Below are positions 24,026 to 31,585 of a stretch of 47,430 nucleotides of DNA, in pieces (positions within the stretch are counted from its first letter, which is position 1; the number at the start of each line of letters is the position of its first letter). The position numbers and the translations under genes are program-made. The stretch is from an uncultured Pelagibacteraceae bacterium. GTDB taxonomy: Bacteria; Pseudomonadota; Alphaproteobacteria; Pelagibacterales; Pelagibacteraceae. The notes under the pieces are model-generated. The model made no database searches and was not told the DNA's origin. It worked only from the letters and a program-made list of their open reading frames with translations. The stretch is from the NCBI GenBank assembly GCA_902611405.1, contig CACLZL010000009.1, positions 1 to 47,430 of the forward strand. Reading direction: 5' to 3'.

Positions 24026-25483
24026 ATGGATAAAATAGTAATTTATGATTATGAAACAACAAATAGCACTAATTGGGGATCTATAATTGAAGTTGGGGCA
24101 GTTGTAGTTGATAAAAATCTAAAAGAAATTGGAAAATTGAATATCAGAGGCAGAATGCCAGAGGGAGAAGTCCCAAGTGCGAAAGCATTACTTGTTAACT
24201 CAACCAGCATTGATCTATTAACAAAAGGTAATTATTCTCATTATGATTTTTTAGGTGCTCTTGAAAACTTCTTTTTAAAAGCAGGACCTTGTATGTTTAT
24301 AGGTTGGAACAATACAAACTTTGACAGATTTATGACTCAGCATAATTTTTTCAAAGGAAACCGCTATCCTTATATCACTCACTCTTCGCCCAATAGTGAA
24401 CATGACGGTATACACATAGCAAGAGCTGCTCAACTTTTAAATCCTGAAACTTTAAAAACAGGATTAACAGAAAAGGGTAATCCTTCATTTGCTTTAGAGT
24501 CTCTTGCAACAGCTCAAGGATTTGACACCACAAAACAACATACAGGATTTCATGATGCTTATACAAGTTGTAAAATTCTTAGAATCGTAAAAAGTAAACA
24601 TAAAAAAAATTGGGAAAAATTTTTAATAACTGCAACAAAAGCAGGATGTGAAACTCATTTGAAAAAAGAAGAAATATTCACAATAAATGAAATTATACAA
24701 GGAAAAGATTTTCCTTATCTTGTTAGCAATATGCATCCAAATCATAATTCTCACCTATTTCATAAAAAATCAAATGATAGATTTGTTTATGACTTAAGAA
24801 ATGATCCAGAGCCTTTATTAAATTTGAATATTAATGAGTTAAGATCTGTTTTAAGCAAAACTTCTCCAAAAATAATTAGAGTTTTAAAAATTAATAAAGC
24901 CCCGGTATTTTTAGATAAACAATGTGCGTTGGAATATAAATATCCTAAGGGAAATCCTTACACTAAACTTGGGCTTGAAGTAATTCAAAAAAGAGCAAAA
25001 ATTGTTAGAGAAAGTGAAAAGTTTTGTCAAAATATTCAGCTAATCTATAAAGAAATAGAAGAGGAGAAAGAACAAACCAAATCCCAAGAAGATTTATTAC
25101 CTGAAGAAACTTTATATGAAAAATTTATTCCAAATAAAGATACAGCTTTGTTTAAAACTTGGCACAGTTCTTCTTGGGAAGATAAGTTAAGAATGTTGGA
25201 TAAGTTTCAAGATAAAAGATGTAGTTGGTTTGGCCAAAAAATTATCTACCAGGAAGCACCACATATTTTGCCACCAGATTTATATAAGAATATTAAAAGT
25301 GAAATTGCTAGACGAATATTAAGCAAAAATAAAGAGAAATGGCAGACAATAGGCATGGCCTATAATGAAATTGATACTCTTAGAAATCAAGCAGACAATA
25401 GGGATGATGAAGAAGAACTAAAAAAATTAGATGAAATAAATGAATTTATTATGTCTATAGAAAAAAAATATGAAATTGCCTAG
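24026..25483 (+). CDS. Exodeoxyribonuclease I-like DEDDh exonuclease
   Basis: A 485-residue homologue of exonuclease I (SbcB), a 3'-5' single-stranded DNA exonuclease. It contains Exo I IVIYDYETTN (residues 4-13), Exo II IGWNNTNFDRFMT (about 92-104), and Exo III TGFHDAYTSCKI (about 177-188), with the DEDDh His-Asp pair. The remaining half matches the SH3-like and helical C-terminal region in length. E. coli ExoI is about 475 residues. It follows the MGME1-like nuclease by 6 nt, and precedes thioredoxin by 34 nt. Confidence 0.82.
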   Translation: MDKIVIYDYETTNSTNWGSIIEVGAVVVDKNLKEIGKLNIRGRMPEGEVPSAKALLVNSTSIDLLTKGNYSHYDFLGALENFFLKAGPCMFIGWNNTNFDRFMTQHNFFKGNRYPYITHSSPNSEHDGIHIARAAQLLNPETLKTGLTEKGNPSFALESLATAQGFDTTKQHTGFHDAYTSCKILRIVKSKHKKNWEKFLITATKAGCETHLKKEEIFTINEIIQGKDFPYLVSNMHPNHNSHLFHKKSNDRFVYDLRNDPEPLLNLNINELRSVLSKTSPKIIRVLKINKAPVFLDKQCALEYKYPKGNPYTKLGLEVIQKRAKIVRESEKFCQNIQLIYKEIEEEKEQTKSQEDLLPEETLYEKFIPNKDTALFKTWHSSSWEDKLRMLDKFQDKRCSWFGQKIIYQEAPHILPPDLYKNIKSEIARRILSKNKEKWQTIGMAYNEIDTLRNQADNRDDEEELKKLDEINEFIMSIEKKYEIA

Positions 25484-25517
25484 TTGACTTTAGAGCCGTA
25501 ATTTATAGAAGAGTAAC

Positions 25518-25832
25518 ATGATTAATGAGTTTTTAGACGAGAATTTAGAAAAAATAAAAGAGGAACCCGTAACTGTAAATATTATGAGTGCCTCTTGGTG
25601 TGCGCCCTGCAAGAGTCTCAAAATTGTTATGGACAAACTTTCTGAGGAATACAAAGATAGAGCAACTTTCTACAGAGGTGATGTTGAAGAAGGCGCTATA
25701 AATTTTGCATCCAGTATTGGAGTCCGGGGAGTGCCAACCACTACGATTATGAAGAAGGGTGTAGAAATTGATAGAATGGTAGGTAATCCAGGGGAAGCGA
25801 AGGTTAAAGAATTTTTAGACAAAAACCTTTAA
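25518..25832 (+). CDS. trxA: Thioredoxin
   Basis: A 104-residue thioredoxin fold with redox site SASWCAPCKSL (WCAPC rather than the commoner WCGPC, about residues 27-31) and the cis-proline loop RGVPTTTIMKKG. No signal peptide, so it is cytoplasmic. In alphaproteobacteria trxA usually lies beside folC-accD, as here. The symbol is given from that context; a more specialised thioredoxin-like role remains possible. Its end overlaps folC by 4 nt in convergent orientation. Confidence 0.88.
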   Translation: MINEFLDENLEKIKEEPVTVNIMSASWCAPCKSLKIVMDKLSEEYKDRATFYRGDVEEGAINFASSIGVRGVPTTTIMKKGVEIDRMVGNPGEAKVKEFLDKNL

Positions 25833-27094
25833 TTTAAATTTAACACTTCAGCAGCTCCGTACAAAGACCCTGTTATAAGCAAAAGATCTCCTTCTTTTAA
25901 ATCAATTGATTTAATTGCTTGCTTGATATCTGGTTGATATTTAACATTGGGTATACTCTTAAATTTCTCTTTCAAATCTTTTCCACTAATTGAATTTGGT
26001 TGAGTTTTTAAATCTATAGTAGTTATGGAAGAAATATCTTTGAAGTAACTTATATATTTTTCATGTTCCTTATTTGCCATCATTCCAATAATAATATGTT
26101 TGTTGCAATCCAAGCTTTGAAGATATTCATTTAATGCTTTAGCACCACCTTCGTTATGGCTTCCGTCTACTATAAATCTATTATTTTTAACTAATTCTTT
26201 TAATTTACCAGATTTAATTTCCTGAAGTCTAGCTAAGCTAGATATATTTTTAATACCTTTTTTTATGTGTTCATCCCTAATCTCAAGATCTAAAGTTCTA
26301 AGAGTTGCTATTGCAGTAGATATATTTTCTAATTGATATTGACCAAGCACATTAGGCATAGGAAGTTTTAATCCACCAAATTTATCTTCATAGTAGAGGA
26401 AATCATTTTCATTAACTGAGTAACTAAAATCATCATTAAAAAAAACTTTATTAGATTTATTTTGAGAGATAGTTTTTTTTATACAATCCATCGTCTCATT
26501 AGTGCTTTGTTTAGCTACAATAATATTTGAATTTAAAAGTGTAGATGTTTTTTCAAATACAATTTGTTCGATTGTTTGTTTATCCTTTGGAAGCCAATCT
26601 AGATGATCTTTGCTTATGGATGTAACAATGCTTGCGAGATTAGTTTCTAGAATATTCACAGCATCAAAACGATGAAACAAGCCGCTTTCTATTAAGTTAA
26701 TGTTACCTGGATATTTTGCTGCTTTATAAAAAAAGCAAGCCGATAACATCTCAAACACTGTGATTGGTTGATTATTATTAATTTTTTCAACATCTTCCAA
26801 TAAATCAGCTAACTCATCATCTTTTAATTCCTTGTTGCTGAAAATAAACCTTTCATTAATTTTTTGAATATGTGGACTTGTGTAAACATTACATTCGAAA
26901 TTTGCTTCTTTAAGAATTGAATAAGCAGCTTGAATTGTAGAATTTTTACCATTAGTTCCTACAATCGATATTGCTTTAATTTTGTTTTGTGGATTTCCTA
27001 GTTTTTCACAAAGATTTTTAATTCTATCAGTTGATAGGTCTATTTCTTTAGGATGCAACTTTTGAAAGTTGCTGAGAATCTTCTGAAGTTTCAT
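25829..27094 (-). CDS. folC: Bifunctional dihydrofolate/folylpolyglutamate synthase
   Basis: Joins glutamate to dihydropteroate and elongates folate tails. The roughly 421-residue product starts MKLQKILSNFQKLHPKEIDL, as FolC proteins do, then the ATP loop GTNGKNST (canonical GTNGKGST), the YTSPHIQKINERF segment, the VTSISKDHLDW motif, and DGSHNEGGA near the C-terminal domain. It has a long 47-nt out-of-frame overlap with accD; the N-terminal HPKxIDLS motif makes a much later start unlikely. It is the last gene of the long minus-strand run. Confidence 0.93.
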   Translation of the reverse strand: MKLQKILSNFQKLHPKEIDLSTDRIKNLCEKLGNPQNKIKAISIVGTNGKNSTIQAAYSILKEANFECNVYTSPHIQKINERFIFSNKELKDDELADLLEDVEKINNNQPITVFEMLSACFFYKAAKYPGNINLIESGLFHRFDAVNILETNLASIVTSISKDHLDWLPKDKQTIEQIVFEKTSTLLNSNIIVAKQSTNETMDCIKKTISQNKSNKVFFNDDFSYSVNENDFLYYEDKFGGLKLPMPNVLGQYQLENISTAIATLRTLDLEIRDEHIKKGIKNISSLARLQEIKSGKLKELVKNNRFIVDGSHNEGGAKALNEYLQSLDCNKHIIIGMMANKEHEKYISYFKDISSITTIDLKTQPNSISGKDLKEKFKSIPNVKYQPDIKQAIKSIDLKEGDLLLITGSLYGAAEVLNLN

Positions 27095-27977
27095 TTTGTT
27101 CAGCACTTATATCAGAATTCTTCTTTAACAATATTGATAATAAAGTTCCAATTTTAGATGCAAGATCTTTACGCTCAACAATTAAATCGACAAAACCAGT
27201 TTTTTCAACATATTCACTTTTTTGAAATCCTTCAGGAAGTTCTTCTTTAACAGTTCCTTGAATTACTCTTGCACCTGCAAATGCAATTAAAGCTCCTGGT
27301 TCAGCAATATGAATATCACCTAACATAGCGTATGATGCAGTGATACCCCCTGCTGTTGGATCAGTGATGCAAACTAAATACGGAAGTCCACTTTTTTTTA
27401 ATTCATTAATTGCAAGTGTTGTTCTTGTCATTTGAGATAATGATATTAAACTTTCCATCATTCTCATACCCCCACCAGCGCTAATGCATAAAAAAGGTGT
27501 TCGATTTTCTATTGCATGTTGTATTCCATATAAAAAAGCTTCACCTTCTGCAGCTGCCATAGAAGCTCCTAAAAAATCAAAATCAGAAGCTACAGCGGTA
27601 ATTTTAATGTTATTTATAGTTCCAGAAGCAACCATCATTCCACATTCTAATCCTGTTTTTTTCCGAGCACTTTTTAATCTTTCTTTGTAGGGTTTAGAAT
27701 CTGTCCAATTCAATGGATCGTCCTTTGGTATCGGAGTTTTGAAAATCTCGTAATTGTTTTTTCCAAACAATATATCAAATCTTTGATGTGGCTTAATTCT
27801 ATGATGACGCTTACAATCTGGACAAACCCACAAGTTTTCCTCTAAATCTTTTTTTAAAATTGGACCCTTACAACATGATGTCCAGTCACTTTTTGCAATA
27901 TCTTCTTTTGTAGCTCTTTCACGTATTGCAGTTTTAATTTTTTCACCTGCTCTAATTAACTTTGTTAACCAATTCAT
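27048..27977 (-). CDS. accD: Acetyl-CoA carboxylase carboxyltransferase subunit beta
   Basis: With AccA it transfers carboxyl from biotin carrier protein to acetyl-CoA, the first step of fatty acid synthesis. The 309-residue product has an N-terminal cysteine region (SCCKGPILKKDL then VCPDCKRHH) that would be the zinc finger; its first pair is adjacent CC rather than CxxC. The crotonase-like core contains ISAGGGMRMMES and CITDPTAGGITASYAMLGDI and GARVIQ. It sits 3 nt after trpA and overlaps folC, the common trpFBA-accD-folC order. Confidence 0.96.
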   Translation of the reverse strand: MNWLTKLIRAGEKIKTAIRERATKEDIAKSDWTSCCKGPILKKDLEENLWVCPDCKRHHRIKPHQRFDILFGKNNYEIFKTPIPKDDPLNWTDSKPYKERLKSARKKTGLECGMMVASGTINNIKITAVASDFDFLGASMAAAEGEAFLYGIQHAIENRTPFLCISAGGGMRMMESLISLSQMTRTTLAINELKKSGLPYLVCITDPTAGGITASYAMLGDIHIAEPGALIAFAGARVIQGTVKEELPEGFQKSEYVEKTGFVDLIVERKDLASKIGTLLSILLKKNSDISAEQNETSEDSQQLSKVAS

Positions 27978-27980
27978 ATG

Positions 27981-28784
27981 TTATTTTAATACCTCTGAAA
28001 AACTTTTAACTTGTTTCCCAAAACTTTGTGTTAAATCTGGGGCACTTAAATTATCTTGAATATATTTGACAAACGTTGATCCAACAATAACTCCATTACA
28101 ACCGCTATTAGCTACTTTTTTTGCATCTTCTGGGCTTTTAATTCCAAATCCAGAACATACAGGAATATTTGTTAGTTTTTTGATTCTTTTAACAAAATTC
28201 GCAACATCAGTTTCATTAGCAGATTTTACTCCAGTAACACCACTGACGTTTACTTGATAAATAAAACCAGAGGATATTTTAATAATATCTTCAAGTCTTT
28301 TTTGATCTGTGGTGGGTGCTGCTAATTTAATAAGTGATAATCCATTGTCATTTAAAGCATCTCTTAATTCATTTTCCTCTTTTAATTCATGAGGTGCATC
28401 AACTACTAGTACAGCATCTGCGCCAGCTTTTTTAATATCATCTACAAATTTTTTTATTGGGTATTTATATAGATTAGCAATGTAGCCCATCAAAAGGATC
28501 CCTACATCTTTGTTGTAAGACCTTATTTTATCAATAAGTTTAATTGTATCGTTTAAAGAATATCCACTTTTTAAAACATGATCATGAGCAGCTTTGATTA
28601 CAGGTCCTTCAGCCGAAGCCTCTGAAGTACAATACCCAATTTCTAAAATGGAGACTCCATTTTCAATTGCTTCCTTGATTAGTTTAAAACTTTCATGTGG
28701 AGTAGGGTAGCATCCAACAAAATAGGAAACTAGTTTTGTTTTTGGATTTTTATTTTCAAATATTTTTTTAAATCGTTCACTCAA
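27981..28784 (-). CDS. trpA: Tryptophan synthase alpha chain
   Basis: Cleaves indole-3-glycerol phosphate to indole and glyceraldehyde 3-phosphate. I start at TTG 28784, overlapping the trpB stop by 8 nt, which gives 267 residues beginning MSERFKKIFE, the usual TrpA length. The catalytic glutamate is kept (ILEIG, residue 48), but the classic PFSDPxADGP loop reads YCTSEASAEGP, so the Asp60 equivalent is Glu59. YQVNVSGVTGV and CSGFGIKSPED are TrpA-like phosphate-site segments. The rest of the barrel looks intact. Confidence 0.93.
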   Translation of the reverse strand: MSERFKKIFENKNPKTKLVSYFVGCYPTPHESFKLIKEAIENGVSILEIGYCTSEASAEGPVIKAAHDHVLKSGYSLNDTIKLIDKIRSYNKDVGILLMGYIANLYKYPIKKFVDDIKKAGADAVLVVDAPHELKEENELRDALNDNGLSLIKLAAPTTDQKRLEDIIKISSGFIYQVNVSGVTGVKSANETDVANFVKRIKKLTNIPVCSGFGIKSPEDAKKVANSGCNGVIVGSTFVKYIQDNLSAPDLTQSFGKQVKSFSEVLK

Positions 28785-29970
28785 AATCTTTACCAATATT
28801 TTCTTGTATAGTATCCAAATCTTTTTCGCCACGTCCACACAGAGACAAGCAAATAGTATAATCTTTAGGTTTATTTTTTGCTTGTCTGAAGATTACTTCT
28901 GCAGCTGCTGCCATAGGTTCTAATGCAGAGCAAATTCCCTCAGTTCTTGCTATAATTTTATATGCTTCAAGCATTTCTTTATCAGTAGCTGATGAATAAG
29001 TAACTGCTTTTTGATCTTTTAAATAAGAGTGAAGTGGACCTACTGAAAAGTAAGTTATACCTGCGCCCAAACTCATGCCTCCTAAAGATTTTGCACCATC
29101 GTCGGTTTGCAGCATGTAAGTTTTCATTCCCTGCATAATTCCAGGTGTTCCATTTGAGAGTGCTGCAGTTTCATGAGCCTCAACCCCAATTTTAGAAACA
29201 CTAGGTTCATCAAGAAAATCATATATTGCTCCCGCAAAATTACTTCCTCCACCAACACAGCCAACAATCATATCTGGTAATTTTCCTTCTTGCTCAAGTG
29301 ATTGCTCTCTTATTTCTCTTCCAATGATGCTTTGTGCAAATGCAACAATTTTTGGAAATGGATGAGAGGAAACAACTGATCCACATATATAAGCAAAGTC
29401 TGGATTTGTGGTCCAAGTTTTAATTGCATCTGTGATTGCTTCCTTTAAAGTTCCTGGTACTGCTTTTAATTTTGCACCATAGTGTTTTGCTTTAATTATA
29501 TTTTGATTTACTCTTGCTATATCTACTTCTCCCATTACTCCAATTAAAGGCATACCAAATTTAGCAGCAACTGCAGCAGTAGCACTATAGTGTTGGCCAG
29601 CACCACTTTCGCAAATTAAACTTTTTTTTCCCATTCTTTTTGCAAGCAATACTTGAAACAAAGAGTTTGTTATCTTGTGTGAGCCTGTGTGGTTTAGGTG
29701 TTCTTGCTTAAAAAAGATACGAGCTCCTCCTAATTCTTTAGTGAGATTTTCTGCGAAATATAAAGGGGACGGTCTTCCTATGTAGTGTTTACAATAATAA
29801 GCAAATTCATCTAAAAATTTTTTATCTTTTATTGCTTCTTCAAATCCTTGATTTAACTCGTGTAAAGCAGGCATCAAAGTTTCACCAACTGCCATACCGC
29901 CCATAGCAGCATCACCTTCGCCATAGTAACCTAGCTCATCTGGACCTGTTTTATAAGAATTTTTTGTCAT
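28777..29970 (-). CDS. trpB: Tryptophan synthase beta chain
   Basis: PLP enzyme condensing indole with serine. The 397-residue product keeps the PLP lysine in LNHTGSHK (Lys99), the catalytic glutamate in ESGAGQH, the phosphate-binding CVGGGSN, and the EGICSALE glutamate. It departs at two family-signature sites: AGLDxP is GITYF (Thr306 where Salmonella has Asp305), and LSGRGDKD is LCGRGEKD (Cys378 where Salmonella has Ser377). It is coupled to trpA by overlap and follows trpF by 7 nt, so it is the in-place trpB. Confidence 0.94.
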   Translation of the reverse strand: MTKNSYKTGPDELGYYGEGDAAMGGMAVGETLMPALHELNQGFEEAIKDKKFLDEFAYYCKHYIGRPSPLYFAENLTKELGGARIFFKQEHLNHTGSHKITNSLFQVLLAKRMGKKSLICESGAGQHYSATAAVAAKFGMPLIGVMGEVDIARVNQNIIKAKHYGAKLKAVPGTLKEAITDAIKTWTTNPDFAYICGSVVSSHPFPKIVAFAQSIIGREIREQSLEQEGKLPDMIVGCVGGGSNFAGAIYDFLDEPSVSKIGVEAHETAALSNGTPGIMQGMKTYMLQTDDGAKSLGGMSLGAGITYFSVGPLHSYLKDQKAVTYSSATDKEMLEAYKIIARTEGICSALEPMAAAAEVIFRQAKNKPKDYTICLSLCGRGEKDLDTIQENIGKDFE

Positions 29971-29977
29971 ATTTATT

Positions 29978-30601
29978 TCAAGAATTAATATTATGGACTG
30001 TATTTAGAAACTTATCAATTTTATTAATATCTTTTACTCCTTTTGAGCTTTCCAAACTTCCACTTACGTCCAATATGTAGTGTTTATTTTTAAAGTTGGT
30101 AACATCTTCTATTTTTATATTTCCTGCAATCATTTTTTCTATGTGATCTTCTACCTCATCAAGCAAATTATGATTAAAACTCATTGATTTCTCATAACCT
30201 TTACTATCAAATAAAATTATCTCAGATATATCTTTATAATCTTTATATTTTTTTACATCTTCTTTATTTTCAATAGTAAGAGCAGCAATTATTTTTTTAT
30301 TATATTTTTTTTTAATTTTAATTATTTCTTCTGGAGAACAGTCATACATTTGATAATAATCAAAAGGTAAATCCTTTATTTTTTTGAGAGTAGACTCATC
30401 ATTTTTTACAATAACAGCTACGTATGTACTTTTTTTTTTATCTATATTTAAAAGTTCTTTTAATCGATCAAAATCAACATAACGCGAACTTGCTTTCCAA
30501 TTTACAATAAAACCTACAAATTTAGGTGGGTAAGGGTGATCAACAATATAAGTTAAAGTTTTAGGATCTTTTATACCACAAATCTTACAATCTTTGATCA
30601 T
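29978..30601 (-). CDS. trpF: Phosphoribosylanthranilate isomerase (divergent)
   Basis: Amadori isomerase of tryptophan synthesis. The 207-residue barrel keeps the catalytic cysteine in KICGI (residues 6-10), a candidate general-acid aspartate in ILFDSKG, and the C-terminal DVSGSLESSKGVKD, which corresponds to DVSSGVE..G.KD. It lacks the usual QLHG (here QMYD) and the GGTG phosphate loop after the aspartate. Position between pyrF (ATGA overlap) and trpB supports trpF. The divergence leaves the catalytic detail uncertain. Confidence 0.85.
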   Translation of the reverse strand: MIKDCKICGIKDPKTLTYIVDHPYPPKFVGFIVNWKASSRYVDFDRLKELLNIDKKKSTYVAVIVKNDESTLKKIKDLPFDYYQMYDCSPEEIIKIKKKYNKKIIAALTIENKEDVKKYKDYKDISEIILFDSKGYEKSMSFNHNLLDEVEDHIEKMIAGNIKIEDVTNFKNKHYILDVSGSLESSKGVKDINKIDKFLNTVHNINS

Positions 30602-31290
30602 TTGTTAAGATGATCAGTAAGTTTTTTAATGTTATTTTTTATGTTACCTTTTGTAAGAGATCTTCCTATAACAATACCAGAAACCCTATTTTTAAAAGCT
30701 TGTTTAGGTGTCATAATTCTTAGTTGATCATTTGAACTATCATCGGGCAATCTTATTCCAGGAGTTATGATTAATAAATTTTTGTATCTTTTACGAACCA
30801 TCAAAGCTTCTTGAGCAGAACAAACTATACCATCGCATCCTGATTTTTTAATTAAAGCAGCTTGTTTTAAAACCAATTGTTTTACGTTTTTTGTATGACC
30901 TATCTCTTTGAGAGATTTATTATTAAGACTTGTTAAGATTGTAACTCCTAAAACTTTTAAATTTTTATTTATTTTTTTTGCTTTTTTCTTAACGGACCTT
31001 AGCATTTGCAATCCACCACTAGTGTGAACTGTAATATATTTACATCTCTTTAAATCTTTTAAGCTATCAACTGCTGATAGAGCTGTTTGTGGAATATCAT
31101 TTATTTTTAAATCTAACCAAAAATCATTTTTGATTTTTTCTAGAAATTTTCTACCTTTTTTAGAGTAAAAAAATTGAAGACCAAACTTTGGGATAATTTC
31201 AAGCTTATTTGTTCTAATTTGTAGAAATATTTTTTTGATTTTTTCTAAATTTGATGTATCACACGCAACAAAAATAGTTTTATTCTTCAT
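30598..31290 (-). CDS. pyrF: Orotidine 5'-phosphate decarboxylase
   Basis: Last step of UMP synthesis. The 230-residue product has FVACDTSNLE at the N-terminus, the catalytic Asp-Lys-Asp array in LDLKINDIPQT (about residues 60-70), and the phosphate loop GIRLPDDSSNDQLRIMTP followed by GIVIGRSLT. It overlaps ihfB by 11 nt and trpF by 4 nt. The pyrF-trpFBA adjacency occurs in other alphaproteobacteria. Confidence 0.95.
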   Translation of the reverse strand: MKNKTIFVACDTSNLEKIKKIFLQIRTNKLEIIPKFGLQFFYSKKGRKFLEKIKNDFWLDLKINDIPQTALSAVDSLKDLKRCKYITVHTSGGLQMLRSVKKKAKKINKNLKVLGVTILTSLNNKSLKEIGHTKNVKQLVLKQAALIKKSGCDGIVCSAQEALMVRKRYKNLLIITPGIRLPDDSSNDQLRIMTPKQAFKNRVSGIVIGRSLTKGNIKNNIKKLTDHLNK

Positions 31291-31570
31291 TATTTAGTTT
31301 TTTAAACAAGTCTTTTGACATTTTAAAGTGAATTGTCTTTTTTTCAGGTGTATTTACTTTTTCACCAGTTTTAGGGTTCCTTGAAATTCTTGCTTTTTGT
31401 GTATTTGTTGAAAAAACTCCAAAGCCTCTTAATTCAACCCTGTCGCCTCTCTTAAGAGCTCTTTTGATTTCATTTAATATAATATTCGTAAATTTTTCTA
31501 AATCTTTTTTTAAGAAATTTGGGTAGTTATTTGATAGTTGTTTTAAAAGCTTTGATTTTACAATAGCCAA
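31280..31570 (-). CDS. ihfB: Integration host factor beta / HU-family DNA-bending protein
   Basis: A 96-residue DNA-bending protein of the HU/IHF fold. It begins MAIVKSKLLKQLSNNYPNFL from a TTG codon, has GDRVELRGFGVFS (about residues 42-54) and the DNA-intercalating arm RISRNPKTGEKVNTPEKKTIHFK. Placement directly after rpsA is diagnostic for the beta subunit of IHF. It lies 15 nt downstream of rpsA and overlaps pyrF. Confidence 0.93.
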   Translation of the reverse strand: MAIVKSKLLKQLSNNYPNFLKKDLEKFTNIILNEIKRALKRGDRVELRGFGVFSTNTQKARISRNPKTGEKVNTPEKKTIHFKMSKDLFKKLNNEE

Positions 31571-31585
31571 TTTAAATCTTCTTTA

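Noticed and set aside
23321..25483. Nuclease pair as a prophage remnant
   Set aside because: MGME1-like nucleases are common in phages, but no integrase, structural gene, attachment repeat or composition change was seen; the flanks are conserved core genes.
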